Of a stretch of 64,000 nucleotides of DNA, positions 37,714 through 46,489 are shown in pieces. Under the pieces are notes generated by a model that was not told the DNA's origin, did not search any database, and was given only the letters and a program-made list of their open reading frames with translations. The stretch is taken from NCBI RefSeq assembly GCF_900172235.1, contig NZ_FWFQ01000005.1, positions 62,001 through 126,000 of the forward strand, written 5' to 3'. The first letter of the stretch is position 1. Each line of letters starts with the position of its first letter. Made by a program: the position numbers and the translations under genes. The DNA is from Pseudoruegeria aquimaris (GTDB lineage Bacteria > Pseudomonadota > Alphaproteobacteria > Rhodobacterales > Rhodobacteraceae).

Positions 37714-38766
37714 CTAGATCCAGCCGGCCAGGTTGGTCTGGATGGCTTCCACCAGCGCGGCGATATGCGCGTCGTCGTCGTTGAGGCAGGGGATGTAGGT
37801 GAAGCTCTCGCCGCCCGCTTCCTCGAAGCTTTCGCGGATCTCCTCGTTGATCTCTTCCAGCGTTTCGATGCAGTCCGCAGAGAAGGCCGGAGCGATCACC
37901 GCGATCTTCTTCTTGCCGCTCTCCGCCAGCCGCGCGACCTCTTCCACGGTGTAGGGTTTCAGCCATTCCTCGGGGCCGAATCGGCTCTGGAAGGTCGTCG
38001 TGATCGCGTCGTCGCCCCATCCGAGGCGCTCCTTCAGGAGCCGCGTCGTCTTCTGGCACTGGCAATGGTAGGGATCGCCCTCCATCAGGTAGCGTTTCGG
38101 CACGCCGTGGTAGGAACACACGAGAATGTCGGGCTTTTCCTCCATCGCGGCGTAGGCATTTTCGACCGAGGCCGCCAGTGCGTCGATGTAGGACTCCTGC
38201 GCGAAGTAGGGTGGCACCGTCCGCGAGGCGGGCTGCCATTTCTCCTTCATCAGCGCCCGGAAGAACTGATCGTTGGCCGTGGCCGTCGTGGCGCCGGCGT
38301 ATTGCGGGTAGAGGGGGAAGAAGAGGATCTTCTCGCAGCCCTGCTCCACCAGCGCGCGCACCTTGGACTCCGTCGAAGGGTTGCCGTAGCGCATGCAGTA
38401 GTCCACCACCACCTCCGCGCCGTGCAGCGCCTCCATGGCCTCGGCCACCTTGGCCACCTGCGCCTTGGTGATCGTCGCCAGCGGGCTTTCGTCGAGCTCT
38501 TCGTTCCAGATCGATTTGTAGGCCGCGCCCGAAGTGAAGGGGCGCTTGGACAGGATGATGAGCTGGAGCAGCGGCTGCCACTTCCACTTCGGATAGTCGA
38601 TCACGCGTTGGTCAGACAGGAACTCGTTCAGGTAGCGGCGCATGGACCAGTAGTCGGTGCCGTCCGGCGTGCCGAGGTTGGCCAGAAGCACGCCGATTTT
38701 CGGGGTCGGAAGCTTCGGGTGATCCTTCGGCGCATGGGCCGGGCAGGTCGCATCTGGGTTGGGCAT
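37714..38766 (-). CDS. hemH: Ferrochelatase
   Basis: HemH inserts Fe2+ into protoporphyrin IX, the last step of protohaem synthesis. The 350-aa protein has the N-terminal LLANLGTPD motif, the central YHGVPKRYLMEGDPYHCQC segment with the conserved catalytic histidine, and a C-terminal PAFSADCIETLEEI motif. The frame is open upstream to 38826, but the ATG at 38766 gives the usual start. It uses the product of HemJ, encoded at 3 kb. It is separated from the small 60-aa gene by a terminator. Confidence 0.95.
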   Translation of the reverse strand: MPNPDATCPAHAPKDHPKLPTPKIGVLLANLGTPDGTDYWSMRRYLNEFLSDQRVIDYPKWKWQPLLQLIILSKRPFTSGAAYKSIWNEELDESPLATITKAQVAKVAEAMEALHGAEVVVDYCMRYGNPSTESKVRALVEQGCEKILFFPLYPQYAGATTATANDQFFRALMKEKWQPASRTVPPYFAQESYIDALAASVENAYAAMEEKPDILVCSYHGVPKRYLMEGDPYHCQCQKTTRLLKERLGWGDDAITTTFQSRFGPEEWLKPYTVEEVARLAESGKKKIAVIAPAFSADCIETLEEINEEIRESFEEAGGESFTYIPCLNDDDAHIAALVEAIQTNLAGWI

Positions 38767-38822
38767 CGTGTCCGTCCTGGTCTGTCGTTCGTGGCGAGGA
38801 AGATAAGGCATTGAGCGCCGTG

Positions 38823-39671
38823 TCAATCTCCGCCGGATGATTTCGTGCCGGGCAGGGGCGTTTCTTCGGTGTTCAGCGCCTCGGCAAGGCGGCGGGCGGC
38901 GGAGCCGGGGCGCAAGGGTTTGGGCTGGCTTTCGTCCGGGGCCCAGCCGGTGAGGAAGATCATCTCGAAAGTGGCCGGTAGGCGCGCGTCGCGGCCGAAG
39001 GCCTCGGCGTAGATCGCCTGCGCTTCGGTGAAAAGCGCGCGCGGCGTGAAGTTTTTCCGCCGGGCGGACAGCACATTGGTTTCACCCATGGCGCGCAGGT
39101 CGGCGGCGAGGTGGAAGATGTCGCGGTAGAGCGCGGTCTGCGTGGCGCTGTCGGCCACCGGCAGGGCGAAGCCGGCGCGTTGCAGCAGGCCGCCCAGATC
39201 GCGGATCTCAGCCATCGGCAGAACCCGCGGGCTCAGACCGCCGGAGACGCGCGCTTCCGCCTGCGCCAGCGCCGCGCGCAGCTCGTGCAACGTCTGCCCG
39301 CCGAGCGCGGCACCGAGGAAGAGCCCGTCCGGCCGCAGGGCGTGGCGGCACTGGATCAGCTGGCCGACGACATCCGCTGCCCAGTGCAGCCCCATTGCGT
39401 GGATCACCAGATCATAGGGAGGATCGCGGAAGGGCAGCACATCGGCGCCGTCGACGATCACCTCGGCGTCGGGGAAAGCCGGTGCCCAGAGATCGGGCCA
39501 GGGGGTGATCACGGCGATCTTGCTAAACGTTCTGTTAACCTCGGCGAGTCTTTCCTTGATCTCGAACAGAGCCTCTTCCTGCAGGAACAGCGCTGGCTCA
39601 GCCGCGCGCGCGGCGCGGGCACGGGCGCGGGCAAGGGCCTTGGGATCTGTGATCGGGGTGGGGCTGCTCAT
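38823..39671 (-). CDS. SAM-dependent methyltransferase domain protein, NDUFAF5/BioC-like
   Basis: The 282-aa protein resembles the alphaproteobacterial NDUFAF5 group. Mitochondrial NDUFAF5 hydroxylates an arginine of complex I subunit NDUFS7, while BioC methylates malonyl-ACP. Visible are a helical N-terminus rich in Ala/Arg (about 8-25), a weak SAM fold with VIHAMGLHWAADV and LRPDGLFLGAALGG, and a C-terminal GRDARLPATFEMIFLTGWAP segment typical of this group. It lies between hemH and comF on the opposite strand from comF. I cannot separate the two roles. Confidence 0.8.
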   Translation of the reverse strand: MSSPTPITDPKALARARARAARAAEPALFLQEEALFEIKERLAEVNRTFSKIAVITPWPDLWAPAFPDAEVIVDGADVLPFRDPPYDLVIHAMGLHWAADVVGQLIQCRHALRPDGLFLGAALGGQTLHELRAALAQAEARVSGGLSPRVLPMAEIRDLGGLLQRAGFALPVADSATQTALYRDIFHLAADLRAMGETNVLSARRKNFTPRALFTEAQAIYAEAFGRDARLPATFEMIFLTGWAPDESQPKPLRPGSAARRLAEALNTEETPLPGTKSSGGD

Positions 39672-39709
39672 GCTCTTTCCTGAGATTCGCGGCAAGATAG
39701 GAGGGAACG

Positions 39710-40435
39710 ATGCGGATGCAAAGTGCCCTGCACCTGATTTACCCGCCCCGCTGCCTCGCCTGTGGCGCGTTGGTGGCCGGGGATGGCGGCCTCTGCGGCC
39801 CCTGCTGGCGCGAAACTCCCTTCATCTCGGGGCTGGTCTGCGATGCCTGCGGCGTGCCGCTGCCCGGTGAGGCCGAGGCGGGGGCGGTGGAGTTCTGCGA
39901 CGAATGCCGCCAAACGGCCCGCCCGTGGCGGTCCGGCCGTGCGGCGCTTCTCTACGAAGGCAATGCGCGCCGCCTCGTGCTGGCCTTCAAGCGCAGCGCG
40001 CGGTTCGATCTGGTGGAGCCGGCCGCGGGCTGGATGCTGCGCGCAGCGGCGCCGCTTCTGCGCGAAGACATGCTGGTGGCGCCGGTGCCGTTGCACCCGT
40101 TCCGCTTCCTGCGCAGGCGCTACAACCAGTCGGCGCTCCTGTCGCGGGCCATCGCGCGCCGCGCGGGTCTCGGCCACTGCCCCGATCTGCTTGTCCGCCA
40201 CAAGGCGACGCCGGTTCTGGAGGGGCTCGGCGCGGAGGAACGGTTCACCGCGATGGCTGGCACCATCCGGGCGCATCGCCGCCGCGCCGAACTGGCTTCC
40301 GGGCGGCCGGTGCTGCTGGTCGATGACGTCATGACCTCGGGCGCCACGCTGGCGGCCTGCACCGAGGCCTGCATTGCGGTGGGCGCAGGCGAGGTTTGCG
40401 TTCTGGCCCTCGCACGCGTTGCGAAGGATGCCTAG
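39710..40435 (+). CDS. comF: ComF family phosphoribosyltransferase-like protein
   Basis: ComF proteins combine a zinc ribbon with a phosphoribosyltransferase fold and take part in DNA uptake in naturally competent bacteria; elsewhere the role is unclear. The 241-aa protein has CxxC pairs at C15/C18 and C29/C32 plus a second set at about 44-66. The RRRYNQSALLSRAIAR motif is present, as is the PRPP-binding loop LLVDDVMTSGAT near the C-terminus. The start could be 39710 or the ATG at 39716. grxC follows with a 35-nt gap. Confidence 0.9.
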   Translation: MRMQSALHLIYPPRCLACGALVAGDGGLCGPCWRETPFISGLVCDACGVPLPGEAEAGAVEFCDECRQTARPWRSGRAALLYEGNARRLVLAFKRSARFDLVEPAAGWMLRAAAPLLREDMLVAPVPLHPFRFLRRRYNQSALLSRAIARRAGLGHCPDLLVRHKATPVLEGLGAEERFTAMAGTIRAHRRRAELASGRPVLLVDDVMTSGATLAACTEACIAVGAGEVCVLALARVAKDA

Positions 40436-40470
40436 ATGCCTATAGTTCCGCGCAAACAAGGATATCTCTC

Positions 40471-40728
40471 ATGGCTTCCGTCGAAATCTACACCTCGCCG
40501 CTCTGCGGCTACTGCCACGCCGCCAAGCGCCTTCTCAAGAAGAAAGGCATCGAGTTTACCGAGTTCGACGTCTCGCGCGATCCGGATCTTCGCCAGAAGA
40601 TGATGAAGCGCGCCCACGGCCGCCACACCGTGCCGCAGATATTCGTGGGCGACATCCACGTCGGCGGTTGCGACGATCTCTTCGAACTGGAGCGCGCCGG
40701 GAAACTCGATCCGCTGCTCGCCGCCTGA
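40471..40728 (+). CDS. grxC: Glutaredoxin 3
   Basis: This 85-aa dithiol glutaredoxin has the active-site pair C12-G-Y-C15 and the TVPQIFVGDIHVGGCDDL glutathione-binding region. It reduces disulphides and glutathione-mixed disulphides in the cytoplasm. AAGGAT lies 8 nt before the ATG at 40471. Its TGA shares one base with the ATG of the following Nit amidase (TGATG), so the genes are coupled. Confidence 0.95.
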   Translation: MASVEIYTSPLCGYCHAAKRLLKKKGIEFTEFDVSRDPDLRQKMMKRAHGRHTVPQIFVGDIHVGGCDDLFELERAGKLDPLLAA

Positions 40729-41564
40729 TGCTGCGCGCGGGCCTTCTCCAGCTCAACGTGTCCGATGATCCGGCGGCGAACCTGCCGGTGACGGAGGCCA
40801 TGCTCGCGGAGGCCGTGGCGCAGGGCGCGCAGTTCGTGCTGACCCCGGAGGTGACGAACTGCCTTTCGGCCTCGCGCCGCCGCCAGCAGGACATGCTTCG
40901 GCCTGAAAGCGAAGACGCGACCCTTGCCGGACTGCGCGACGCCGCCGCCCGGCATGGCATCTGGCTGCTGATCGGCTCGCTCGGCCTCAAGACGGATGAT
41001 CCAGACGGCCGCTTTGCCAACCGTTCGTTCCTGATCGCGCCGGATGGGGCCATCGCCGCCCGCTACGACAAGATCCACATGTTCGACGTGGACATCAGCG
41101 AAACCGAATCCTACCGCGAAAGCGCCGGCTACCGGCCCGGCAGGCAGGCCGTCGTGGCCGATGCCGGTTTCGCGAAGGTCGGCATGACGATCTGCTACGA
41201 TCTGCGCTTTCCCCATCTGCACCGCGATCTTGCCAAGGCCGGCGCGCAGATCCTCACGGTGCCGGCAGCCTTCTCGCCCGTGTCCGGTGCCGCCCATTGG
41301 GAGGTGCTGCTGCGCGCCCGCGCGATCGAGACGGGCTGCTTCGTGCTGGCCCCGGCGCAGACGGGCCATCATGCCGCGACCGCAGGCAAAAGCCGCCAGA
41401 CATACGGGCATTCGCTCGTGGTCTCGCCCTGGGGCGAGGTTTTGCACGATGCGGGCACGGCTGCGGGCGTGAGCGTGGTTGATCTTGACCTGTCGCTGGT
41501 GGAGAAGTGTCGCCACAAGATCCCCGCGATCACGCACGACAGGGAATACGGGCCGCCGGCATGA
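40728..41564 (+). CDS. Carbon-nitrogen hydrolase, Nit-type (probable deaminated glutathione amidase)
   Basis: This 278-aa nitrilase-superfamily amidase has the full catalytic triad: E41 (LTPEVTN), K115 (RYDKIHMFD) and C156 (MTICYDLRFP). The YDKIHMFDVDI and DLRFP segments are typical of the Nit1/NitA branch, which repairs deaminated glutathione. Coupling to grxC by TGATG supports a link to glutathione. A general omega-amidase is the alternative. It overlaps marR by 4 nt. Confidence 0.87.
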   Translation: MLRAGLLQLNVSDDPAANLPVTEAMLAEAVAQGAQFVLTPEVTNCLSASRRRQQDMLRPESEDATLAGLRDAAARHGIWLLIGSLGLKTDDPDGRFANRSFLIAPDGAIAARYDKIHMFDVDISETESYRESAGYRPGRQAVVADAGFAKVGMTICYDLRFPHLHRDLAKAGAQILTVPAAFSPVSGAAHWEVLLRARAIETGCFVLAPAQTGHHAATAGKSRQTYGHSLVVSPWGEVLHDAGTAAGVSVVDLDLSLVEKCRHKIPAITHDREYGPPA

Positions 41565-42001
41565 ACACACCGAACGACTCCTTGGCCGCCGCCCTCTTCA
41601 GCGAGCTGTTCATGGCCGGGCAGCTGGCGCGCAGCCAGATCTCCAAGGCCCTGCCCAAGGGCATGGAGCTTTCCCATTTCTCCGTGCTCAACCACCTCGA
41701 CCACGTGAAGGGCGAACGCACCCCGGCACAGCTTGCGGCCACCTTCCACGTGACGCGTGGGGCGATGACGAACACGCTGTCGAAGCTCGAATGGGCCGGC
41801 CATGTGCACATCCGCCCCGATTGGGACGACGCGCGCCGCAAGTTCGTCTCGATCAGCCCGGCCGGCCGCGCCGCACTTCAGGCGGCGATCCAGGCGATCG
41901 CGCCGATTCTCGCGGATGCCACCGCCGACATCGGCGCCGACAGCGCCCGCACGACGCTGCGGGTGCTCCGCGAGCTGCGCGAGCACCTCGGCGAGACGTG
42001 A
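41561..42001 (+). CDS. MarR family winged-helix transcriptional regulator
   Basis: The 146-aa protein has a MarR fold. Its winged helix-turn-helix (about 45-95) includes ERTPAQLAATFHVTRGAMTNTLSKLEWAGHV and the wing RPDWDDARRKFVSIS, with dimerisation helices at both ends. The ATG overlaps the Nit amidase stop. The target and ligand are unknown; since it is the last gene of the comF-grxC-nit run, self-control of that run is possible. It abuts convergent ubiG with no spare base between the two stop codons. Confidence 0.9.
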   Translation: MNTPNDSLAAALFSELFMAGQLARSQISKALPKGMELSHFSVLNHLDHVKGERTPAQLAATFHVTRGAMTNTLSKLEWAGHVHIRPDWDDARRKFVSISPAGRAALQAAIQAIAPILADATADIGADSARTTLRVLRELREHLGET

Positions 42002-42745
42002 TCAGGGTTTGGTGGAGGCGGTGACGTAGTTCACCGAGAGATCCCGATCCGAGATGGACCAGCTCCAGCTGATCGGGTTGAAGACGAATCCCTTGCGATC
42101 CACCGGCAGCAGCCCGGCGGTTTCGATCAGCCCGTAAAGCTCGTCGGGCGTGATGAACTTGTTCCAGTCGTGCGTGCCCTTGGGCAGCCAGCGCATCACG
42201 TGCTCCGCGCCGACGATGGCCATCATGAAGCTTTTGGGGTTGCGGTTGATGGTGGAGCAGATCATCAGCCCGCCCGGCTTGAGCAGCGCGGCGCAGGCGT
42301 CGATGTAGGCCTGCGGATCGGCCACGTGCTCGACGACTTCCATGTTCAGCACCACGTCGAACTGTTCGCCGGCTTCGGCCAGCGCCTCGGCCGTCACGTT
42401 GCGGTAATCGATCTCGAGCCCCTGCTGTTTGGCATGAACCTGCGCCACCGGGATGTTGCCGGCGGCGGCATCGGCGCCCACCACCTCGGCGCCCAACCGC
42501 GCCATCGGTTCGGAGAGCAGCCCCCCGCCGCAGCCGATATCGAGCAGGCGCAGGCCCTTGAAGGGCTCCGGGCCCGTGAGATCGCGGTCGAACTCCAGCG
42601 CGATCTGGCTGGTGATGTAGTCCAGCCGGCAGGGGTTGAGCATGTGCAGCGGCTTGAATTTGCCGTTCACGTCCCACCATTCCGCGGCCATGGCCTCGAA
42701 CTTTGCGACTTCCGTCGGGTCGACGGTGGTTTGAGCGGCTTGCAT
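42002..42745 (-). CDS. ubiG: Bifunctional ubiquinone O-methyltransferase UbiG
   Basis: UbiG carries out both O-methylations of ubiquinone synthesis, using SAM, at the inner membrane surface. The 247-aa protein has the SAM motif [16 protein letters not shown], the MEVVEHV post-motif segment and the C-terminal [13 protein letters not shown] region. GGAGG lies 5 nt before the ATG at 42745; an in-frame ATG at 42778 has no ribosome-binding site and is rejected. It is divergent from pip. Confidence 0.95.
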   Translation of the reverse strand: MQAAQTTVDPTEVAKFEAMAAEWWDVNGKFKPLHMLNPCRLDYITSQIALEFDRDLTGPEPFKGLRLLDIGCGGGLLSEPMARLGAEVVGADAAAGNIPVAQVHAKQQGLEIDYRNVTAEALAEAGEQFDVVLNMEVVEHVADPQAYIDACAALLKPGGLMICSTINRNPKSFMMAIVGAEHVMRWLPKGTHDWNKFITPDELYGLIETAGLLPVDRKGFVFNPISWSWSISDRDLSVNYVTASTKP

Positions 42746-42812
42746 CCTTGCCTCCGTTGATTTCTCCTGTGGGCCCATGGCAGGGCGCCTTTGCAGCTTA
42801 TATAGGTTGGAT

Positions 42813-43802
42813 ATGGACAGAGTCGCAGACCAAAACGGCGCAGGCGGGTTTCTCTACCCCGCGATCGCCCCCTTTGACCAGCGCACGCTGGATGTCGGGG
42901 AAGGCCACCGGCTCTACGTCGAGCAATGCGGCAATCCGGACGGCATTCCCGTGGTGGTTCTGCACGGCGGCCCCGGCGGGGGGTGCAGCCCTGCGATGCG
43001 GCGGTATTTCGATCCGCAGGCCTATCGCATCATCCTGTTCGACCAGCGCGGCTGCGGGCGCTCCCGCCCCCATGCCTCGGTGGAGGACAATACCACCTGG
43101 CATCTCGTCCGGGACATCGAGACCATCCGCGCGGCGCTCGGCATCGAGCGTTGGATCGTTTTCGGCGGCAGCTGGGGCGCGACCCTGGCGCTGATCTACG
43201 CCGAGACCCACCCCGATCGCGCCGCCGCGCTGGTGCTGCGGGGGGTGTTCCTGATGATGCAGCGGGAACTGGACTGGTTCTACGGCGGCGGGGCCGGTGC
43301 CTTCTGGCCCGAGATCTGGGACGATTTCGTCAGCCTGATCCCCGAGGAGGAGCGCGGCGACCTGATTGCCGCCTACCACGCGCGCCTGTTCTCCGGCGAC
43401 CGGGTGCAGGAATCCCGCTTCGCCCGCGCCTGGGCCGGGTGGGAGAACGCGCTGGCTTCCATCCACAACCAGGGCGCGCGGATGGAAGCGCCTTCGGACT
43501 ACGCCCGCGCCTTCGCACGGCTCGAAAACCACTACTTCGTCAACAAGGGCTTCCTCGAGGAGGATGGCCAGATCCTGCGCGATCTGCCGAAGATCGCCCA
43601 TATCCCGGTGTCCATCGTGCAGGGCCGGTTCGACATGATCTGCCCGCCGCGCTCGGCCTATGATCTTGCCAAGGCCCTGCCGCACGCCCGCCTGAAGATG
43701 GTGCACCTTGCGGGCCACGCGCTTTCGGAAGCCGGGATCACGGCGGAGCTGGTGAAGGAAATGAACGCGCTGCGGCTGCGGCGCACAGCACTCATGCTCT
43801 GA
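42813..43802 (+). CDS. pip: Prolyl aminopeptidase (proline iminopeptidase)
   Basis: This alpha/beta-hydrolase releases N-terminal proline from peptides. The 329-aa protein has the oxyanion motif HGGPGGG (51-57), the nucleophile S120 in GGSWGATL, the acid in [10 protein letters not shown] and the catalytic histidine in LAGHALSE. The ATG at 42813 (MDRVADQNG) is preferred over 42777 because the family's [14 protein letters not shown] opening follows. It is divergent from ubiG and followed by the CDGSH gene. Confidence 0.93.
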   Translation: MDRVADQNGAGGFLYPAIAPFDQRTLDVGEGHRLYVEQCGNPDGIPVVVLHGGPGGGCSPAMRRYFDPQAYRIILFDQRGCGRSRPHASVEDNTTWHLVRDIETIRAALGIERWIVFGGSWGATLALIYAETHPDRAAALVLRGVFLMMQRELDWFYGGGAGAFWPEIWDDFVSLIPEEERGDLIAAYHARLFSGDRVQESRFARAWAGWENALASIHNQGARMEAPSDYARAFARLENHYFVNKGFLEEDGQILRDLPKIAHIPVSIVQGRFDMICPPRSAYDLAKALPHARLKMVHLAGHALSEAGITAELVKEMNALRLRRTALML

Positions 43803-43874
43803 CGCACAGGACGATCATTGATCGCGCACCCACCCGCGTTACCCTTTGTGTAAAGCCAGCAGGAGGAGCCAGCG

Positions 43875-44504
43875 ATGAGTGACGAGACCCCGAAAATCGA
43901 AGAGCGCGAGAACGGGCCGCTCATCGCGAAACACATCCGCAGCCTGACGGGCGAGGATGGCGCGGCGCTGGAGGTGAAGCCGGTCATGGCCCTGTGCCGC
44001 TGCGGGCAGAGCGCGAACAAGCCCTTCTGTGATGGCACGCACACCAAGATTGGTTTTGAAAGCCGGGGCGGCAAGCCCGAAGGCCCGGACCGGTTCTTCA
44101 CCTATGAAGGCAGGGAGGTGACCGTCTCTTTCAACCCGCGCCTCTGCGGCCATGCGGCGGAATGCGGGCGGATCGCCTCCAACATCTTCGACGTGAACCA
44201 GAAGCCCTGGGTGCAGCCCGACAATGGCACCGTGGCGCAGGTGGAGGCCGTGGTGGCGGCCTGCCCGTCGGGGGCGCTTCAGATGGGCACGCCGCCGCAG
44301 ACAATCGTCGATGAAACCCGCGCCCAGATCACGGTGCAGAAGGATGGGCCTTATTGGGTCACCGGGGTGCCGGTGGTGACGGATGCCACCGCGGAAGGGG
44401 TTTCGGAGCGGAAATACATCCTGTGCCGGTGCGGGAAATCCGGCAACAAGCCCTATTGCGACGGCACGCACCGCAGCGCGGGGTGGAAGAGCGGGAATAC
44501 TTGA
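43875..44504 (+). CDS. Double-CDGSH iron-sulphur protein with central Fer4_19-type domain
   Basis: The 209-aa protein carries two CDGSH-type cluster motifs, CRCGQSANKPFCDGTH (C41, C43, C52, H56) and CRCGKSGNKPYCDGTH (C184, C186, C195, H199). Each should bind a 2Fe-2S cluster through three cysteines and one histidine. Between them is a divergent ferredoxin-like domain (LCGHAAECGRIASNIF to CPSGAL). AGGAGGAG precedes the ATG. The function of this three-part architecture is not established; electron transfer or cluster transfer is plausible. It stands alone after pip. Confidence 0.9.
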   Translation: MSDETPKIEERENGPLIAKHIRSLTGEDGAALEVKPVMALCRCGQSANKPFCDGTHTKIGFESRGGKPEGPDRFFTYEGREVTVSFNPRLCGHAAECGRIASNIFDVNQKPWVQPDNGTVAQVEAVVAACPSGALQMGTPPQTIVDETRAQITVQKDGPYWVTGVPVVTDATAEGVSERKYILCRCGKSGNKPYCDGTHRSAGWKSGNT

Positions 44505-44528
44505 GGATCGTTCGATAGGGCCATGGTA

Positions 44529-44582
44529 GCGCCGTCCCGAGGGGTGGCGCATGCGCGCCGCCCCGTGGGGGCGGGACGGCGC
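44529..44582. repeat. Long imperfect inverted repeat between convergent genes
   Basis: An 11-bp outer stem (GCGCCGTCCCG at 44529-44539 with CGGGACGGCGC at 44572-44582) encloses a second hairpin (GGGGTGGCGC with GCGCCGCCCC). It lies between the CDGSH gene and the convergent aldo-keto reductase. There is no T-run, so an intrinsic terminator is not certain. Confidence 0.6.
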
Positions 44583-44612
44583 GGCCTAACAGTGCCTGTT
44601 GGGCGAAAAATA

Positions 44613-45641
44613 CTACGACTCCGACGAGCGCGCCCAGAGGTTGATCTCCCCGAGATCGGTGTTCTCGTCGATCGCGGCCAGTTCTTCGGCGGTGAATTCG
44701 AGGTTGCCGACGGCGCCCACGCAATCCTCCACCTGCGAGGGTTTGGAGGCCCCGATCAGCGCCGTGGTGATGCCGCCGTCGCGCAGCACCCAGGCAATCG
44801 CCATCTGCGCCAGCGTCTGCCCGCGCGCCTGCGCGATCTCGTTCAGCTTGTTGAGCTTCTTCACCGAGTCCGCGTTCACCAGCGCCTGATCGAGGGATTT
44901 GCCCTGCGTGGCGCGGCTGCCCTCGGGCACGCCGTTCAGGTATTTCGCGGTCAGCAGCCCCTGCGCCAGCGGGGTGAAGGCGATGGAGCCGATGCCGAGC
45001 TCCTTCAACGTGTCCTTCAGCCCGTCCTCCTCGACCCAGCGGTTGAGCATGTTGTAGCTCGGCTGGTGGATCAGGCAGGGGGTGCCGAGATCCTTGAGGA
45101 TCGCCGCCGCCTCGCGGGTGCGCCGTGAGTTGTAGGAGGAGATGCCGACGTAGAGCGCCTTGCCCGCGCGCACGATGTCGTGCAGCGCCTGCATGGTTTC
45201 CTCAAGCGGCGTGTCCGGGTCGAAGCGGTGGGAGTAGAAGATGTCCACGTAGTCGAGCCCCATGCGCTTGAGGCTCTGGTCGCAGGAGGCCATCAGGTAT
45301 TTGCGCGAGCCGAATTCGCCGTAGGGGCCGTCCCACATCATGTAGCCGGCCTTGGACGAGATGACCAGCTCATCGCGGTAGCCGGCGAAATCGGTTCTCA
45401 GGATCTCGCCGAAGGCTTCCTCGGCGCTGCCCGGGGGCGGGCCGTAGTTGTTGGCCAGGTCGAAATGGGTGATGCCCTTGTCGAAGGCCGTCCGGCAGAT
45501 CGCGCGCTTGGTGTCATGCGGGGTGTCGTGGCCGAAGTTGTGCCACAGCCCGAGCGAGATCGCCGGCAGCTTCAGCCCGGAGCGCCCGCAGCGGCGGTAG
45601 GGCATGGTCTGGTAGCGGTCGGCGGCGGGAACATAGGGCAT
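44613..45641 (-). CDS. mgrA: Aldo/keto reductase, L-glyceraldehyde-3-phosphate reductase type
   Basis: The 342-aa NADPH-dependent reductase matches the YghZ/MgrA group, which reduces L-glyceraldehyde 3-phosphate and methylglyoxal. Visible are the TIM-barrel opening YRRCGRSGLKLPAISLGLWHNFG, the catalytic Asp/Tyr in FDLANNYGPPPGSAE, the lysine in VISSKAGY and the histidine in YSHRFD. The tail WARSSES is also typical. It is transcribed leftward from a start at 45641, away from the rimP operon. Confidence 0.92.
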   Translation of the reverse strand: MPYVPAADRYQTMPYRRCGRSGLKLPAISLGLWHNFGHDTPHDTKRAICRTAFDKGITHFDLANNYGPPPGSAEEAFGEILRTDFAGYRDELVISSKAGYMMWDGPYGEFGSRKYLMASCDQSLKRMGLDYVDIFYSHRFDPDTPLEETMQALHDIVRAGKALYVGISSYNSRRTREAAAILKDLGTPCLIHQPSYNMLNRWVEEDGLKDTLKELGIGSIAFTPLAQGLLTAKYLNGVPEGSRATQGKSLDQALVNADSVKKLNKLNEIAQARGQTLAQMAIAWVLRDGGITTALIGASKPSQVEDCVGAVGNLEFTAEELAAIDENTDLGEINLWARSSES

Positions 45642-45780
45642 GGGAAAGCTCCGAAACGGCTGTTGCGTGTTGCGCCTTGTGTGGGCGGTGACCTCGGGGC
45701 TGTCAACCTTGGTTCCGGCGGCGGGCCACCCGTGCGGCGGGCATGCGAACCCGTGTGCGCGTCATTGTGAACGCGCCCCC

Positions 45781-45809
45781 TTGCAGACTCGAGATCAAGG
45801 GCGTATATC
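45781..45809 (+). promoter_or_regulatory. Sigma-70 promoter of the rimP-nusA-ylxR-infB operon
   Basis: TTGCAG (45781-45786), a 17-nt spacer and TATATC (45804-45809) form a good housekeeping promoter. Transcription would begin near 45816, about 80 nt before the rimP start, and pass through the hairpin at 45858-45881. Confidence 0.7.
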
Positions 45810-45857
45810 CCCCTTAACAGCGGCGGTTGGCCTCGGTCAGCCCCACCGAAAAAGTTC

Positions 45858-45881
45858 AGCGGGCCGCAAGCCCGCTTTTTT
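45858..45881 (+). terminator. Terminator-like hairpin in the rimP leader, possible attenuator
   Basis: A perfect 7-bp stem AGCGGGC/GCCCGCT with loop CGCAA is followed by six T residues (45876-45881). It ends 15 nt before the rimP start. No plus-strand gene lies upstream within 1 kb, so it most likely acts on the operon's own leader. Confidence 0.8.
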
Positions 45882-45896
45882 GTTTTGGAGACACCC

Positions 45897-46487
45897 TTGT
45901 CTGACCTGATCGCAAAAGCCGCCATCGACAGGCGCCTTGCCGAGATCGTCCAGCCCGTGATCGAGGATCTGGGCTTCGAACTCGTGCGGATCCGCCTGAT
46001 GAGCGGCAAGACCTCGACGCTGCAGATCATGGCCGAGCGCCCCGAGGGCGGCATCGAAGTGGACGAATGCGCGACGATTTCCACCGCGGTGAGCGCGATC
46101 CTCGACGTGGAAGATCCGATCGCCGACAACTACACGCTGGAAGTCTCCAGCCCCGGCATCGATCGCCCGCTGACGCGGCTGAAGGATTTCGACACCTTCG
46201 AGGGCTACGAGGCCAAGATCGAGACGAGCGAGCTGATCGACGGCCGCAAGCGCTTCAAGGGCATCCTCAAGGGCACCGAGGATGACGAAGTGCTGATCGA
46301 AATCGAGAACAACGGCGAAGACGTCATCATCGGGCTCAAGTTCGACTGGCTCTCCGACGCCAAGCTCGTGCTGACCGACGAGCTCATCAACGAAATGCTC
46401 CGCCAGCGCAAGGCCGCCGGCATCGTCGACGAAGATCAGTTCGACGACATCGAAACAGACGAAGACACCGCTTCCGAGGAGGAGTGA
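45897..46487 (+). CDS. rimP: Ribosome maturation factor RimP
   Basis: RimP helps assemble the 30S subunit. The 196-aa protein has an N-terminal alpha/beta domain ([14 protein letters not shown], ending in the [12 protein letters not shown] signature) and a C-terminal Sm-like domain, then an acidic tail. The start is read as TTG 45897: GGAG at 45887-45890 sits 6 nt upstream and MSDLIAK fits the family; TTG 45885 overlaps that site. nusA follows after 2 nt. A leader hairpin suggests control of the whole operon by termination. Confidence 0.95.
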   Translation: MSDLIAKAAIDRRLAEIVQPVIEDLGFELVRIRLMSGKTSTLQIMAERPEGGIEVDECATISTAVSAILDVEDPIADNYTLEVSSPGIDRPLTRLKDFDTFEGYEAKIETSELIDGRKRFKGILKGTEDDEVLIEIENNGEDVIIGLKFDWLSDAKLVLTDELINEMLRQRKAAGIVDEDQFDDIETDEDTASEEE

Positions 46488-46489
46488 AC

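Noticed and set aside
45642-45857. tRNA or small RNA gene ahead of rimP
   Set aside because: Some bacteria have a tRNA here, but there is no T-arm GTTCRA-type motif with matching acceptor arms. The region is explained by a promoter and a short leader.
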